64,000 nucleotides of DNA from contig VIIQ02000732.1 of the NCBI GenBank assembly GCA_007449985.2, positions 62,001-126,000 on the forward strand. Direction: 5' to 3'. Under the pieces are notes generated by a model. The model was not told where the DNA came from and ran no database searches. It saw only the letters and a list, made by a program, of their open reading frames with translations. A program made the position numbers and the translations under genes. Origin of the DNA: Desmodesmus armatus (Eukaryota; Chlorophyta; Chlorophyceae; Sphaeropleales; Scenedesmaceae). This document shows, piece after piece, positions 1-11,440 of the stretch (its first letter is position 1; every line of letters begins with the position of its first letter).

Positions 1-162
1 GCTAGCTGGCACTGCCGTAGTGGCCAGCGAACAATGCAATTTATAGCAGTCCATGGGCAATGCACTGATGTGATTGTCTGACTTGCAAGATGTGCTGACA
101 AAGGATGCGCCCGAATCACAGTATTATGTACTTGCAGGAAGTCCCTGTGGCATCCAACTCAC
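1..162 (-). other. Start of gene A intron 9, window edge
   Basis: Sequence after the exon 9 donor. No exon is recognisable here; the next gene B exon (SPAARLELKQYL) has no counterpart in these 162 bp, so the intron runs out of the window. Confidence 0.5.
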
Positions 163-235
163 CCTGCTTTGAAGGTCTGTTGAAACCCGCCTGAGCCTCC
201 AATGCTGCAGGACCAGCAAGGCTAAAGATGGCCGC

Positions 236-268
<33 letters not shown>

Positions 269-369
269 TGTGGCGGCTGCAGCGTCTGTTCCTGACCTGC
301 TAGCAGCAGCAGCTGCTGCTGCTGCTGCTGCTGCTGCTTGTGCTGTGCCAGCCGCGCTGGCCTCTGACG

Positions 370-411
<42 letters not shown>

Positions 412-554
412 GTGAGAGGCCCCCTGCTGCTGCCAGCTGCAGGAGTGACTGCTGCTCTGCAGCTATTTGAGGCAGCTGCTGCATCAGCAGCTGGCGGGCA
501 GGGTCAGGGAAGGCAAACTCCAGGGCTTTGGGGCGGTCAGGGTCCAAGTCGGGC
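163..554 (-). CDS. Gene A exon 9 (last exon inside the window)
   Basis: Begins PDLDPDRPKALEFAFPDPAR, almost the same as gene B exon 9 (PDLDPDRPKDLEFAFPDPAR), followed by poly-Gln, poly-Ala and poly-Ser from CTG runs. Donor GCAGG|GTGAG at the same phase as in gene B (phase 1). The following P-loop exon of gene A must lie left of the window. Confidence 0.8.
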
Positions 555-3500
555 CTGCAGAAAGGGTGAAACGTGACGTTTGGTGATACATCAGAGCGCT
601 TAGCAGCAAGCAACCGACAGACACAGTCCATGCAACACAGTTGAACAACTTCAACATCTTACTTGTGTGCGGCAGACGAGAGGCCTGCGCGTCACTCTGG
701 GTCCAAATCTGGCCTGTGTCGGTGAAAATTCAAGACCCAAAGCGCACCCTCACTCCCTCTCCCACCCTCACATCCACGCCTAGTCTCCCCTCCCTCACCC
801 ACACACACATACTAGGTGGTACCAGCCCCCTCCCCCCACATGCACCTGTGTCGCGGCTGAGCCTTGTCGTCCTTCCTGAACACCACCAGGGGCTATTGTT
901 CTGAAACTAGTGCACGATGCACCCCCCCCCCACACACACACACACCCCCGCGCACCCACGCATACACTGTAAGCACTCCTGTGTCAAAACACACACACAC
1001 CCTCCACACACACAAACCTGTGTCGTGGCTGAGCCTTGCTGTCCTTCCTGAACACCACCAGGGGCTGTCTGCCTCTGAAGGGGTACACAGTGCAGTTGAG
1101 GGGTGGCCAGTGCGCCCCGCCCAGCTGCATAGCAAACGGACACGCAACACAACCACCAAGTCAACAGATGTTCGTTTCATGACGTTACATTGAGTCAGAT
1201 GCCCTCTCAGTCGAGTGCCAAGCAAGGTGGCATGTGTGTGTCTTGTCTGGCGTACTACACGTTGGCTGGCCAACTGCCCAATCCTTGACAACTTGTCAAC
1301 ACTAGGCTAGTGTTGCTGATGCCAGCGTTCTTGGTGAGACTAAGTGCGGCGCCCACACTCATGTGCCACAGCAAGTGCAGCTTGCTTAGTACGTACCAGT
1401 CAATTGCCGATGATATGCAGGCCTCATGACTGTAGTGAACACCGATATGATACGAGCCTCATCAGCGGCTGATATGAGCTGGCACTGTCATCGGATCGGA
1501 TCATCGGATGACATGCACTGCAGCACGAGTGATCATAGCTCATGAGTGGGGATGACCCACGTATGTAGCCCTTTATCATGCCATGATTGGCACTGTTGAA
1601 CTGTTTGAAAGACAGAACAGTTGCTCACCAGTGACAGGATGATCTCATACTCGAGCTTGGTGTCTAGCTCCTTGCGCCTGTTGTCCCCAGCCTGCTTGTC
1701 AAACGAGGCCCTCTGTAGATGCACCACAAACTCCTCACTAGGCTGCTGCTGCTGCTGTTGCCAGAGCGGGCTGCTGTCTGCACGCACGCTGTCAGCCAGG
1801 CCGGTCCAATCACTGAGCCTCAGCACATCCAAGCCCTCCAGGGCGGCTAAGTAGGTGACTGTGAGACCGGGGTAAGGCCCATCCCTGCCTCCCCAACCCC
1901 TCTGCACAGCCTCAAGTCGGTCGGACAGTATGTTGACCAGCTGACTGCGCTTATCACTGTCAACCAGCAGCTCAATATCGGCAGGGAGCAACCGGCAAGT
2001 TGTGTCTCCTGGCGCTGCCTTGGTGCCGCTGCTGCTGGTGCTGGTGTTAATGCCGCTGCTGCTGCTGCCGCTGCCGCTGCTGCTGCTGGTGGTGGTGTTG
2101 GATGCTGCTGTGGGAGCCAGCAGCAGCATTCTGAGGGGCAGGCGCTGGCGCAGTGTGTCGAATGGCTGGAGCAGGCTGCGCCAGCCCTCCAAGGCGGTCT
2201 GCGTGTGCCGGGCATTCTCAGGGAAGTCCTGTGGTGGAAGAGGTAAAAGACATTCGCAATGGTCTTCAACAATTGTCGCCAAGGCTGCTGATGCTTGTGG
2301 CAAACCGTCAACTGGCTCAGCATACGACAGGACTGGCATGTGGGTCACCCACTGAGTAACCTTTGGCAAGACATTTTCATTTGCACGTTCACGTGTTGGA
2401 TCCCAAACAGGTAGCATCAACAACTCTGTTCAGTCTAGACCACACTGCCACAAAAGTACACGTAAAACAGTTGAAACGCATTCGGCAAATAGCAGATGTG
2501 GCTTACCTCTGCCATATACACCATGCGTGTCGCTTCCGACATCTCCACCTCGCTGGCGACAGGGTACTTATTGTGGTCAACCTCTGCGCTGCGTAAGTGC
2601 CCCGCAACCCTGGACAGCTGTTTGCACCACGTTTCCAGTTTGCGGCGCAACTGGAAGGGGAAGGCACGCCAGTCATCCCCTGTGGCTGCAGACCTTTTTC
2701 TCTTCTGCTGTGCTGCTTCCCGCAATCCTGCCTCGTCAGCTACGAACCAGTACAGCTGGTCGAAGCGCAGCAAATCCCCGGGGTTGCTGTCGTCCCCGAG
2801 TGAGGTGCTGACATCGTCGCTATCACTGTCGCTGCTGTCCTTGTTGCGCTCGGCCATGAGGTCGGCACGATAGTCGGATGCAGCCACTGGTGACGACGCG
2901 CTGTCGCTGTCGCTGTCACTGCTGCTGCGGTCGTCAACGTCACTGCTGATGCTGCTGCGCTGTGCGGAAAGCGCTTTGCGGTACTGCTGGTTGACTGATA
3001 TGTAGTCCAGCAGTGTGTCTGGTGAAGCTACGAGGGCGTCTGTTTCTGAAAGCTGGGCGATGGCTGCCTGCGCAGCTGTAAAGCGCTGCTGTGCGATCGC
3101 AGCTAAGGCCGCATCGGCTTGTCGCAGCTGCGACTGCACCTCCCCCTTCTCCTGCTCAATCTTCGCTGTCGCCTGTGATGCGATATCGATGGCGGAAGGG
3201 TCAGGAAAACAGAGCAGAAACAAGAAGTTGAATATTCTGCATTGCCGGTTGACTTCAGCATATTACTTGATTCAAACACCCGCTGTGGGATGCCAGCTAG
3301 CTGCAGAAGGAACAATGTTTGTCTAAGTCTCACTCGTGGCAGTCTTAACGAAATGTTTCGGGGGAACCTGCATTGGGGAACAAGCAGCAGCATGGAAATC
3401 AGCATGCCAAAGGAAGATGCTACCGCAAGTTTATCATGAGCGACAAACAAGCCGTCAGCCAACTGCAAAAGCTAGTGGCCCCTGGGCACACATGTGTTGG

Positions 3501-4850
3501 TGCAAGGTAGACAGCACAAGACACTGCAACCGATGGCAGGCACCTACCCTAGTGTGTTCCTCCATTGCCAGATCTTGCACACGCCTTGCCCTCCGCCAGG
3601 GCTCCAACGCTGCGTCGGAATCTTCTTCTTGAGCTTCGATGGCCTCAGATTCCCTCAAAGCCTCCCTTTCTGCTTTCCGCTCTGAAGACTCGAGAACCTC
3701 ATGCAGCTGCCGCATTCTGAGCTCTACCATCTGTGCCTCAATCTCCCGCTCAGCACTATCCCTAGCTGCCAGGGCTTCCTGCCACTGCTGCTGCAGCTGT
3801 TGGTCGAGGGGCGGCAGCAAGCCCATCCTCACCCCTGCTGTTGCCATGACGGGCCCGTGCTGGGCTGCTGCTGCTTCTGCTGCTGCTTGGGTCGGCAGCA
3901 TCAGCAGCAGAAAGGGTGAGCACGCCTCAGACCCGTCACTGTCACTACCCTCATCCCCAGCCGCTACAGCGGCAGTATCCGCGCCTGCTGCAGCTGTTGA
4001 GGCATCTCCCTGCTGCTCCTGCTGCTGCTGGTTGTCATCGCTCAGGCTGCTGTCAGCAGCGTCGACGGTATCCTCCACTTCCCAAGGCAGCACAACATCT
4101 GCCTCCTCCCCTTCCCCATACCCTTCCTCTGCCTCTGAATCACTGTCACTACCAGCTACAGCAGCAGCTGTGCCGCCTTCCCCCTGGCCTTCCCCACCCT
4201 CCTCCTCCTGCTGCTGCTCCCCTGCTGCCGCTGCTGCCAGCTCAGCAGCAGCAGCCAGCAGCACCGCAGTGACTCTACCGCTGCCAGGTGGTGCAACCAC
4301 AAGCAGCGGCGGCTGTGCATCATCTAACAGTTGCGGCAGCAGCCACCGCTGAACCCCAGTTGGTGTGGCGCCAGGCCCTAAGATGCTGTCAATGTCAAGG
4401 ATGCTGCCGTCTGACCAGTCTGCCCAGGTCTGTGTGATGTAGTCAAAACTGTCTGCCTGGCCCTCAATGGGAGAGACTGTCAGCTGCGGCAGCAGCAGCT
4501 CGACAATGCTCTTGCTGCTGCTGCTGCTGGTGGTGGTGGTGGCTGCAGCAGCATGTGCAGCATCTGCAGAGGCGTAGATCCGCTCAAGGACTCGTCGGTA
4601 TGCCTTTTGCTGCTTCTGCTGCTGCAGAGCACGTGCCGCTCCCACTGCTGCCGCTGCTGTGCTGAATGCTTGCTCAAGGTCTTTCCGCAGCAGCCGCAAC
4701 ACAGCTACCATGTCTGCCTTTCCCAGGTCGGAGCTGCGTTTGGTTGCTGCTGTGTCTGTGTACACGAGCTCATAGCTGTCCTCCCCACCGTCTGTAGCCC
4801 CGTAGAAGGCTGATTCGCTGCTGACAATATCCAGCCCCTGCTGCTGCTGA

Positions 4851-4883
<33 letters not shown>

Positions 4884-7226
4884 TGCTGCTCTCCCAGCCG
4901 GGCAAATGCCAGACCCCCAGCAGCATCCTCACACTCCTGCTGCAGCACTTCCTGCAGCCAGTGCGGTGGCTGCCGGCCGTACTGCGCTGCTAGGCTATTG
5001 AGGGTAGTGACTGTGTGCTGCTGGAACACCCTGGGGCCGTAGAACAGCAGCAGGCTGCGGCTGCTGTCGGGCAGGGGTACCCCCACCACATGCAGCCCAG
5101 CCGATTGCATCAGTCGGCCTAAGGCTGGCAGGAGTATCAGAGAGGCCACCACATTCTGCAGGGGGTGTTGGAGTGGCAGTAGCAACATTTTTGGAAGGCA
5201 GCATGGGCAACAGCGGCGGCAAGCAGGTAGTAAGGTAACTTTGGCATGCGGGGGAACATACAAGGGAGCATACTAGGGGCATATCTGCTTCAGTGTTGGC
5301 CTTGTGTGTAGTGTGCAATTAGCGCAGCAGTGCATGCAGCTTGTGTTTGGTCCTGCCGTAGGTCATCTGCAGTCTGTGTGTCTACCTTTTGGTCCATCAA
5401 GCCTAGAGAGCACCGCCCGGCAGTGAAAACATCAACTTAATGTTACACGGTGTAGCACCCCCCCCCCCCCCCACCCACCCAAAAAAATCCCCCCGTCCAT
5501 TGCTAAATGTGCCGCTGGCTATGAACGTCAAAGGATTGGAAATCACAACAAGCAGTCGGCCGCCTAGCTGCCCTGCCGCCCACCTGAGGGTTGTACTGCC
5601 ACGCCAAGAGTCACCCCCCCCCCCCCCCCCCGACACACAACAATGTGAACAGCCCCAGCACACCGCCAACAGGCTAGGTCGCCTGCTGCTCACCTGAAGG
5701 TTCAACTGCCACGCCAGGAAGTTGCCCCCCCCCCCAAAACCCCAAAGAATAGTGTGAACAGCCCCAACCGCCAAAAGCCTGCCTCCCTCACCGCCCACCT
5801 GAGGGTTGTACTGCCACGCCAGGAAGTCAAAGCCACCCTCTGACAGCAGCTGCTGCACTGCAGGCATCACATCATCTAACACTCCAACCTCCTGCTGCCG
5901 CTGCTGCTGCTGCAGCTGCTGCTGGTCCTGCTGTGCCTGAGGGGACAGGCGCTCAGGCCAGTGCTGCATAGTGTACTGCAGCAGCTTGAGCAGCACAGCG
6001 CCCACTTTGTGCCGCTCCTCTGCCAGCACTGCTGCAATCTCTGGGCTGTCTGCCCCACTGCTAGTACCGCCGCCGCCGCCGCCGCTGCTGCTGCTGCTGC
6101 TGCTGAGCGACCACTCAGCGGCGGAATCCACGTTCAGTGAACCCAGATCCCGCCAGGTGCTGCCACTGTCGGCACTGCTGCCGCTGCGGTTGTCAGGGAC
6201 CCTGGCATCACTGCTGCTGCTGCTGCTGCTGCTGCTGCCGACAGCAGCCCCGCCCTTAGCTGCCTGCACGGCGGCCTCCTGCTGCTGCATTGCCTGCTGC
6301 AGCAGGTCGCGCAAGGGCGTGTCAAGAGAAGCACCAGCGTCAGGCTTGGTGGGCTGCAGGTCCCCGGATCGATACAGGCGGAAGGCATGTTTTGGGAGCT
6401 CCCGGCTGTCAGCAGGGGCTTGCAACCAATCTGGCTGCTGCTGGAGCAACGCCTCTGCTTCCAGGGTGGGGCTGTCGGTGCGTTGCTGGCTGGACATCAG
6501 GATCGTTACTGTCTCCTCCTCTCGGAAGGTGAGACCCTTCACTCGGATGACGCCTGCTTTCTTCAAAACCTGCCGCAGTTTCTTTGCGGTGTTTGGAGCA
6601 GTGCCTGCGCTCTGCAGTTGTCACAGTGGCAGCAGATCAGGTGGCAGCCAAGTGTCAGACGCAGGCATGGTGAAGCAGTCATAAGAAGATGGGAAGACAC
6701 ATCATTGTACAGCTGTAGCAGGGCGCAGGGGGCCCACAACAGACGAGCCAGCTGTAGAAGGGTGCATGGCCTACGACAGACGAGCCAGCTGTAGAAGGGT
6801 GCAGGGCAACGACAGACGAGCCAGCTGGCAATACCTTTCATCAACAGCAGCACAGAGAGGATGTCGACTCCTGGAGCCAGTCCTGGAAAAATACAAAATG
6901 ATACACACATAACACTGGCAGTGCGCTGTTGCAGAGCATGCGTTGCAATGCAGATGCTTGGACTGCTCAACCACTGGGATTTATCATACTTTGGAAAAGT
7001 GACACGGTCTGTTGCTTTTCAGCACTCACCGGGTACTGGAAGACAAGCCAGTCGTAGCCAGGTGGCCCCTTCATCACAGCTGCCAGTGCTTCTGCTGCTG
7101 CTGTCACAACCGCCAACTGCCCTGCCTCACGCAGCCCCTTGGGGTCCTGCTGCTGTGCTGCTGCTAGCACTGTCAGTAGACTGGAAGCATACACTTCCAT
7201 CGCGCCAGCGGAATCGCCGCCGCCGC

Positions 7227-7258
<32 letters not shown>

Positions 7259-8663
7259 ATAGGACGGGCATCACTGCTGTTGCTGCTGCAGCTGCTGTCA
7301 TCGACCTCACTGCTGCTGGCGCTGCCGTCTTCGCCATCAGAGTCGGTGCCGCTGGTGTCAGCACTGTGCTCTGTGGCAATGGCAGCTGAGCTGCTGTCCA
7401 AACCAGCAGCTGCTGTGGTGGCGGGCTGTGACAGATCAGCTGTGGTGGCGGGCTGTGGCAGATCAGTGCCCGCAGGCTGCAGCAGCGGCATGGTGGCCTC
7501 CTGCTGCTGCATAGCCCTCTGTAAAAGTTCCCACAGGGGTGTGTCAAGAGACACATCGGAGTCAGGCTTGGTGAGCGACAGGTCCCCAGTTCGAACCAGG
7601 CTGAAAGCGTCTTGGGGTTTTTGCTGGAGCTGCGCCAAGAGAGCTGGGGACTGCTGGATCCAGGCCTCTGCTGCTGCCTGGATTGCGGCCTCTGACTCCT
7701 CCCATGGCACCCCTTTGCTGTGGTGCCGCTGGGTGCTGTACAGCAGCGGAGTGGGGGGGTTGTCTGTGAGAAAAGTGTCAGTGACCCATCTGATGCCTGA
7801 CTTCAGCAGCAGCCACTGCAGGTCCCTTGTTACTGTGACTGCAACGCTCTGCTGATCAGTTGGTTCCTGCAGCTGCACAATTCGCAGCAAGGCGGGGGGT
7901 TGAGCTTAAATAAACGGCACTTCAGCACCCCGGGGGGGGTGGGGGGTGGAGGACGATCATGTGCAAGGCGTCCTGTAGGGAGTGAGGCATTGTCAACCCT
8001 GTGGTGTGCGAGACACATGCAAGGATAGGGATTGCAAGGCCACAGAGCGTCATACACTTCATGCAATGGAAGCATGCGTGCAAAGCAACACCCATGTGTG
8101 TGTGTTACTAATGTTTGCTAGGAGACCTTCAAGGCGACACGTGACTTTGAGGTTGGGAGTGGCAAGATAAGGGGGTACTTGTGCTGTCAACAGTTAGACT
8201 TTCAACAATGAGGCAGTGTGCTGCATGTCCACGTGCACCAATAGAGCAGCATGACTATGCAGGAGTGGCATCCTTGTGCCGCTGTGCCGCAACTGGATCA
8301 CAGAAAGACAAAACGATTCATCACTCCTACAGCAACAATCGCTGGGGTTTGAGGTGTGAAATGGGCTGGTGTGTACTATCTAAAAGGCTTCCCAGCGTGA
8401 CTTTGAAGCTCGCGTGCCGTACCATCTACCAAAAAGCCGCCGGGGCGCCACAAAGTCAAGCAGACACCCTCGCAACACCGCGCTTACCAGTTGCTGCCAT
8501 ACAAGCCAGTCGTATCCAGCATACCCCTGCATCAGCTGCGCCAGTGCATCTGCTGCTGCTGCCACAGCCAACATCTGGCCACTCTCATTCAGAGCCCCAC
8601 TCTGATGCTGCGCAGCAGCCAGCACCGACAGCAGACTAGAGGCATAGGCCGCCACTGGAACTC

Positions 8664-8715
<52 letters not shown>

Positions 8716-9758
8716 GTCACCAACCGGCAGCAGCCCTCGCAGCTTCTGCTGCAGCTGCTGCAGCTCTGGACCCCCTTGCTGACTCAGCAGCCGCTGCAGT
8801 GCTACAGCCAGCTGCAGGAACTCCTGCTGTCGTGGCTGGCCCATTGGGATCACGATGGGGTCTGAATCCCCGCTGCTGCTGCTGCTGCTCTTGCTGCTGC
8901 TGTTGCTGCTGCTGGTGAGGCCGCCGACCATGCAGAAAGGCTGGGTGATAGCACCATCCGTCTGCAGCCACTGCTGCAGCCACGGCGGCGGTGGCAACAG
9001 GTGGGGCCTGATTGCTGCCACGGCCTGACAATGAGACATCTTGGCGACTGGGTACATCACGTGTACATTCAGGCGATACTCTGGGTGCGAGTTATCCATT
9101 GTAAAGCTGAGCTTGGTGAGTCCGGCTTCCTGGAGAGGCATCTGCACACCCCGAAAGTGCTTCGACTTGATGCTCTTCTTCTGGTTCTTCTCCTCCTGTT
9201 GCAAGTAGGGTACGGAGAGCGGGTGTCGGCACGTAAACCCTGTAAGTTGGGGTGGTACTGGTCAAAGGCTGGGCTCAACAGCGGGAGCGTTGTGCCGGTG
9301 ATCCTAGTGTTGACTAGGAGAGCATCATTTATGTCATGGCGTCAGTGTGGAGAGGTGCTCTCTCCAGGAGAGGTACTCTCCCTTAGTACAACCCCATAAC
9401 TTCCGCCCCCCCCCCTCACCTATACACTAGACATGCATGGACATGTTCCAGGAGTTTGTGGGTGCTGCCAGCAATGGTAAGCTGCTTACCTTGTGCTGCC
9501 AAAGCAGCCAGTCACACCCGCCCAGTCCTGACTCCATGACTGCTGCCAACACTTTGGCACTCACGGCCGCCACCGGCTGTCTGATATCATCAGACAAGCA
9601 CCTGCCCAGCACTGCCATAGCTGCTGCTGCCACTGCAGCTACTGCAGCTGCTTCACCTTCAGCTCCAGCAGCAGCAGCAGCAGCAGCAGCAGGATAAGGA
9701 CCAGGAAGGACTGCTGCGTCTGGCCCAGGTTCCTGCTTACTGCCGTATGCGTTGCTAT

Positions 9759-9789
<31 letters not shown>

Positions 9790-10186
9790 AGCTGCAGAGA
9801 GCGGAGGAGGGCCAAGGGAGGGCGTTTGGGCCCCATGAAGCTCCGAGCTGTCTGCAGCAGCAGTGCGTGCTGTGCTGCTGCTGCTGCTGCTGCTGCCGCC
9901 CCTGCTGCTGCTGCCGCTGCTGCTGCTGTCGCCGCTGCTGTCGCCGCTGCTGTCGCCGCTGCTGCTGCCGCTGCTGCTGCTGTTGACTTGGTCAACGATT
10001 TCAGCCGGCAGCAGCCTCCGCAGCTGCTGCTGCAGCTGCTGCACCTCCCGCCCTGCCTGCACACTCAGCAGCTGGTACAGAGCGGCGGCCTGCGATGCTG
10101 CCACTGTTTTGAACCGTTGCTGCTTCTGGGGCATGGGAGGCATGCGTACCATGGTGACAACGCGGCGACCAGGCTTGCCACTGCTC

Positions 10187-10252
<66 letters not shown>

Positions 10253-11440
10253 ATCAAGCAGAAGGGCTCAGTAATGTCATCTGGCGGCTGCAGCCACTGC
10301 TGGAGCCATCGCTGGGATGACCAACCTGCAACAAGCGCTATGGCTTCCTGCTGGGACATCCTGGCCGACGGGTACATCAGAGACACCACTCGTGTTGACT
10401 GTGGCTGGTTGATGTCACGGTGACAGCCTGGGATGGTGACGGAAGTTACCGCAGCATTATGAAGCAGCTGGCGTACCGCCTGGATGCTGCCTTTCACCAA
10501 ACCCTTGTTCTGCTTGAATTCCTGATGATGCCAGATTTTGTAAGAGCAAACAGGTGGAAAAAACAGGTGAGTGAGGCAGATATGTTGTCAAGGGCTCAGC
10601 GAATAAGATCAGGGGTGAGGTTGTGGCGTCGTTTCAATGGACAATATGCAAAAGGAGAATCTCCTGATTGCGCTGTGTGTGGCCAGATGGTGGGAGCCAG
10701 CCCCCCCCCCCCCCCCCCCCCCCTCCCCACCTCCCCTCCCCACCTCCCCTCCCACCTCCCCTCCCACAAAGATATGCTTGCAGTGTACCCGCTGCTGCGC
10801 TTGGCTGGCACAATTACGAAGATGCCACGCTTTTGCAGACGCATAGAAGCCTCGCACCTTTATGCTGCCACAGCAGTAGATCACAGCCCAGTCCTGCGTG
10901 CATCAGGGCAGCAAGCACTTTGGCGCTCACAGCCACTGCTGCTCCCTGCTCCTTTGCAACTGGGGCAAACGTGCGCCTGGCCAGCACTGCCATTGCTGCT
11001 TTCGCCACTGCTGCCACTGCTGCTGCTTCGTCCTCTGCTGTTGCAGCCGGATGGGGAACCTGCAGGGCTGCTGCATCTGTTCCAGGTTCCTGCCGGCAGA
11101 CTTCTGCTGCCTCGGCTGCAGCAGCAGCGTGTGCTGTGGCATTGCCGCTGCCGCTGCTGCTGATGATGCTGATGCTCTCAGAACTGATCCCGGGAACTCC
11201 TCCTGCACTCGCCTCTGACTTGGCAGCTGCTGCATCTGCTGGTGTGTCAGCACCTGCTGAAACCTGTCCACCACTTGCTGCTGATGAAGATGCAGCAGAT
11301 TTGACAGGCGCATGTGAAACGAGTCTGCCATGTCTGCAGGTCACATGGCGTCTGCTCGGGCAACAGACAGCAGTAGCAGGTAGGGACCTTGAAAGACAAG
11401 AGGTCCTGTGGGCACCAAGGCCAGTCCTGCCCAACATCAT
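163..11440 (-). CDS. Gene A: giant module/pseudo-DEAD/DExH protein, 3' part outside the window
   Basis: Paralogue of gene B on the opposite strand. Exons in transcript order: 11440-10858, 10521-9490, 9195-8488, 7872-7030, 6611-5799, 5155-3548, 3172-2507, 2228-1629, 1124-1018, 554-163; the gene then runs off the left edge just before its helicase core. From exon 2 onward all exons agree in phase. It encodes five N-terminal modules, a degenerate DEAD-box-like core (exons 6-8) and the linker to a DExH helicase, judging from gene B. The first residues are Arg/Ser-rich and could be an organelle targeting peptide (inference). Anomaly: exon 1 ends in phase 1 while exon 2 starts in phase 0; the last codon reads CAT AAA G where gene B has CAC AAG, which looks like a one-base insertion. 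Gene A may therefore be damaged, start in exon 2, or use another splice site. Confidence 0.75.
845..1066 (-). repeat. Tandem copy of gene A exon 8b 3' half with its donor
   Basis: About 47 bp at 848-893 (GTGTCGCGGCTGAGCCTTG onward) repeat the segment at 1020-1066 with few differences, 172 bp apart. The segment is the last ~48 bp of exon 8b plus its splice junction, so a second potential donor lies inside the intron. CA-rich microsatellite sequence fills the space between. The rest of the 463-bp intron (555-1017) shows nothing else. Confidence 0.75.
1018..1124 (-). CDS. Gene A exon 8b (linker before the DExH helicase)
   Basis: 107 bp, phase 0 in and phase 2 out. It reads PPLNCTVYPFRGRQPLVVF and DSKAQPRH, aligned with gene B exon 7 (PPLNCVLYTFGKHAVAVF, DSKEQPRH). 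Acceptor TATGCAG and donor GTTTGT. Its 3' half and donor are copied again at 845-895. The P-L-x-Y pattern recalls the small double-stranded-RNA-binding-like segment in front of DHX29/DHX36-type helicases (family knowledge, weak match). Confidence 0.72.
1125..1628. other. Gene A intron between exons 8 and 8b
   Basis: 504 bp without a recognisable exon on either strand. It contains short degenerate inverted stretches around 1440-1510 (GATATGA / ATCGGATCGGATCATCGGAT) but no clear element. Confidence 0.4.
1629..2228 (-). CDS. Gene A exon 8: possible degenerate RecA2 segment
   Basis: 200 codons, phase 0. PLRMLLLAPT, CRLLPADIELLVD and a Ser-rich linker; conserved with gene B exon 6 (PLRLLLLAPS, CRLFPADIQLLLD). 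It follows the motif II exon, so it could be what is left of a second RecA-like lobe, but no motif IV-VI can be recognised. Ends with donor GTGAGC. Confidence 0.68.
2507..3172 (-). CDS. Gene A exon 7: degenerate DEAD-box motifs Ib and II
   Basis: 222 codons, phase 0. TDALVASPDTLLDYI matches the shape of DEAD-box motif Ib (VATPGRLLD), and LYWFVADEAGL matches motif II (VLDEAD) with the final Asp replaced by Gly. A possible motif III remnant is MSEAT near the end. Uninterrupted here; the same exon in gene B is split by an insertion at 17671-20990. Motif assignment is by eye from spacing and order. Confidence 0.72.
3548..5155 (-). CDS. Gene A exon 6: half module plus degenerate DEAD-box motifs Q, I and Ia
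   Basis: 536 codons, phase 0. The front (LHVVGVPLPDSSRSLLLFYG ... PPHWLQEVLQQ) resembles the front half of the upstream modules. A Gln run and a coiled-coil-like segment follow. Then comes a DEAD-box-like order: PTGVQ at the place of the Q motif, VVAPPGSGRVT where motif I (A-x-T-G-S-G-K-T) is expected, a long acidic/Gln insert, and FLLLMLPTQAAA where motif Ia (PTREL) is expected. The catalytic Lys of motif I is Arg. Identical in gene B, so the change predates the duplication. Confidence 0.78.
5581..5838 (-). repeat. Three tandem copies of the exon 5 end with splice donor
   Basis: The stretch CACCTGAGGGTTGTACTGCC (reverse complement of the exon end and donor) starts at 5581, 5691 (variant) and 5796, i.e. 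units of about 105-110 bp with poly-C tracts between them. Each unit carries a potential 5' splice site after a W-Q-Y/L-N-P/L-Q codon string. Only the copy at 5796 continues the full module upstream. Confidence 0.85.
5799..6611 (-). CDS. Gene A exon 5 (module)
   Basis: Module of 271 codons. The acceptor AACTGCAG at 6612-6619 gives phase 0. Contains LYRSGDLQPTKPD, SLDTPLRDLLQQAMQQQ, poly-Ser and poly-Gly stretches, VGAVLLKLLQYTMQHW and the end GGFDFLAWQYNPQ. The exon end and donor are repeated twice more downstream (see repeat at 5581-5838), so the donor actually used is not certain; the one at 5799 keeps the phase shared by the other modules. Confidence 0.8.
6733..6828. repeat. Minisatellite, ~39-bp unit, about 2.5-3 copies
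   Basis: Units of the type ACGACAGACGAGCCAGCTGT followed by AGAAGGGTGCAGGGC, inside the intron between gene A exons 4 and 5. No coding potential. Confidence 0.75.
7030..7872 (-). CDS. Gene A exon 4 (module)
   Basis: Module of 281 codons, phase 0. Front half LLYSTQR, then AFSLVRTGDLSLTKPDSD and SLDTPLWELLQRAMQQQ, poly-Ser from a CTG run, YASSLLTVLAAAQQQ, end GYDWLVFQYP. The front half matches the front half of gene B exon 3, while its back half does not; see the finding on the chimeric exon. Confidence 0.82.
7873..8487. other. Gene A intron between exons 3 and 4
   Basis: 615 bp with a poly-G tract near 7931. No supported exon. Confidence 0.4.
8488..9195 (-). CDS. Gene A exon 3 (module)
   Basis: Module of 236 codons, phase 0 at both ends. 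Contains MYPVAKMS, WLQQWLQTDGAITQPFC, a poly-Ser stretch, AYASSLLSVLAAAQ and the end GYDWLVWQ. Closest relative in the window is gene B exon 2 (MYPASRMK, WLQQWLQHDGDITQPFC), so these two are the orthologous pair in the head-to-head arrangement. Confidence 0.82.
9490..10521 (-). CDS. Gene A exon 2 (module without counterpart in gene B)
   Basis: A complete module of 344 codons: RWLQQWLQPPDDITEPFC in the front half, a long poly-Ser insert encoded by a CTG run near 10191-10250, a second Ser/Gly-rich stretch, and the end signature CDWLLWQHK. Donor GTAAGC and acceptor CATCAG are clear. It resembles exon 3 in its front half and exon 1 in its end. Gene B has no corresponding exon between its exons 1 and 2. 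Confidence 0.8.
10858..11440 (-). CDS. Gene A exon 1 (N-terminal module)
   Basis: Begins with two ATGs and MMLGRTGLG, nearly the same as the start of gene B (MLGRTGLG), which fixes the start. An Arg/Ser-rich leader is followed by Ala-rich sequence and the module end LLLWQHK just before the donor. Compared with gene B the signature has lost a residue (GLGCDLLLWQHK against GVGECEWLLWQHK) and the exon length is 3n+1 instead of 3n. Confidence 0.7.

Noticed and set aside
228..470. ORFs of poly-Leu, poly-Cys or poly-Ala on the plus strand, here and at 3639-4352, 9747-10423 and 48331-48639
   Set aside because: They are antisense or other-frame readings of CAG/CTG or GCCGCT repeats inside real exons on the other strand.
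1440..1500. Third hammerhead motif (CTGATGAG on the minus strand near 1460)
   Set aside because: No CGAAA core or pairing stem II follows.
5581..5838. CRISPR-like regular repeats
   Set aside because: Units contain coding and splice-site sequence, are few and variable, and the DNA is clearly eukaryotic.
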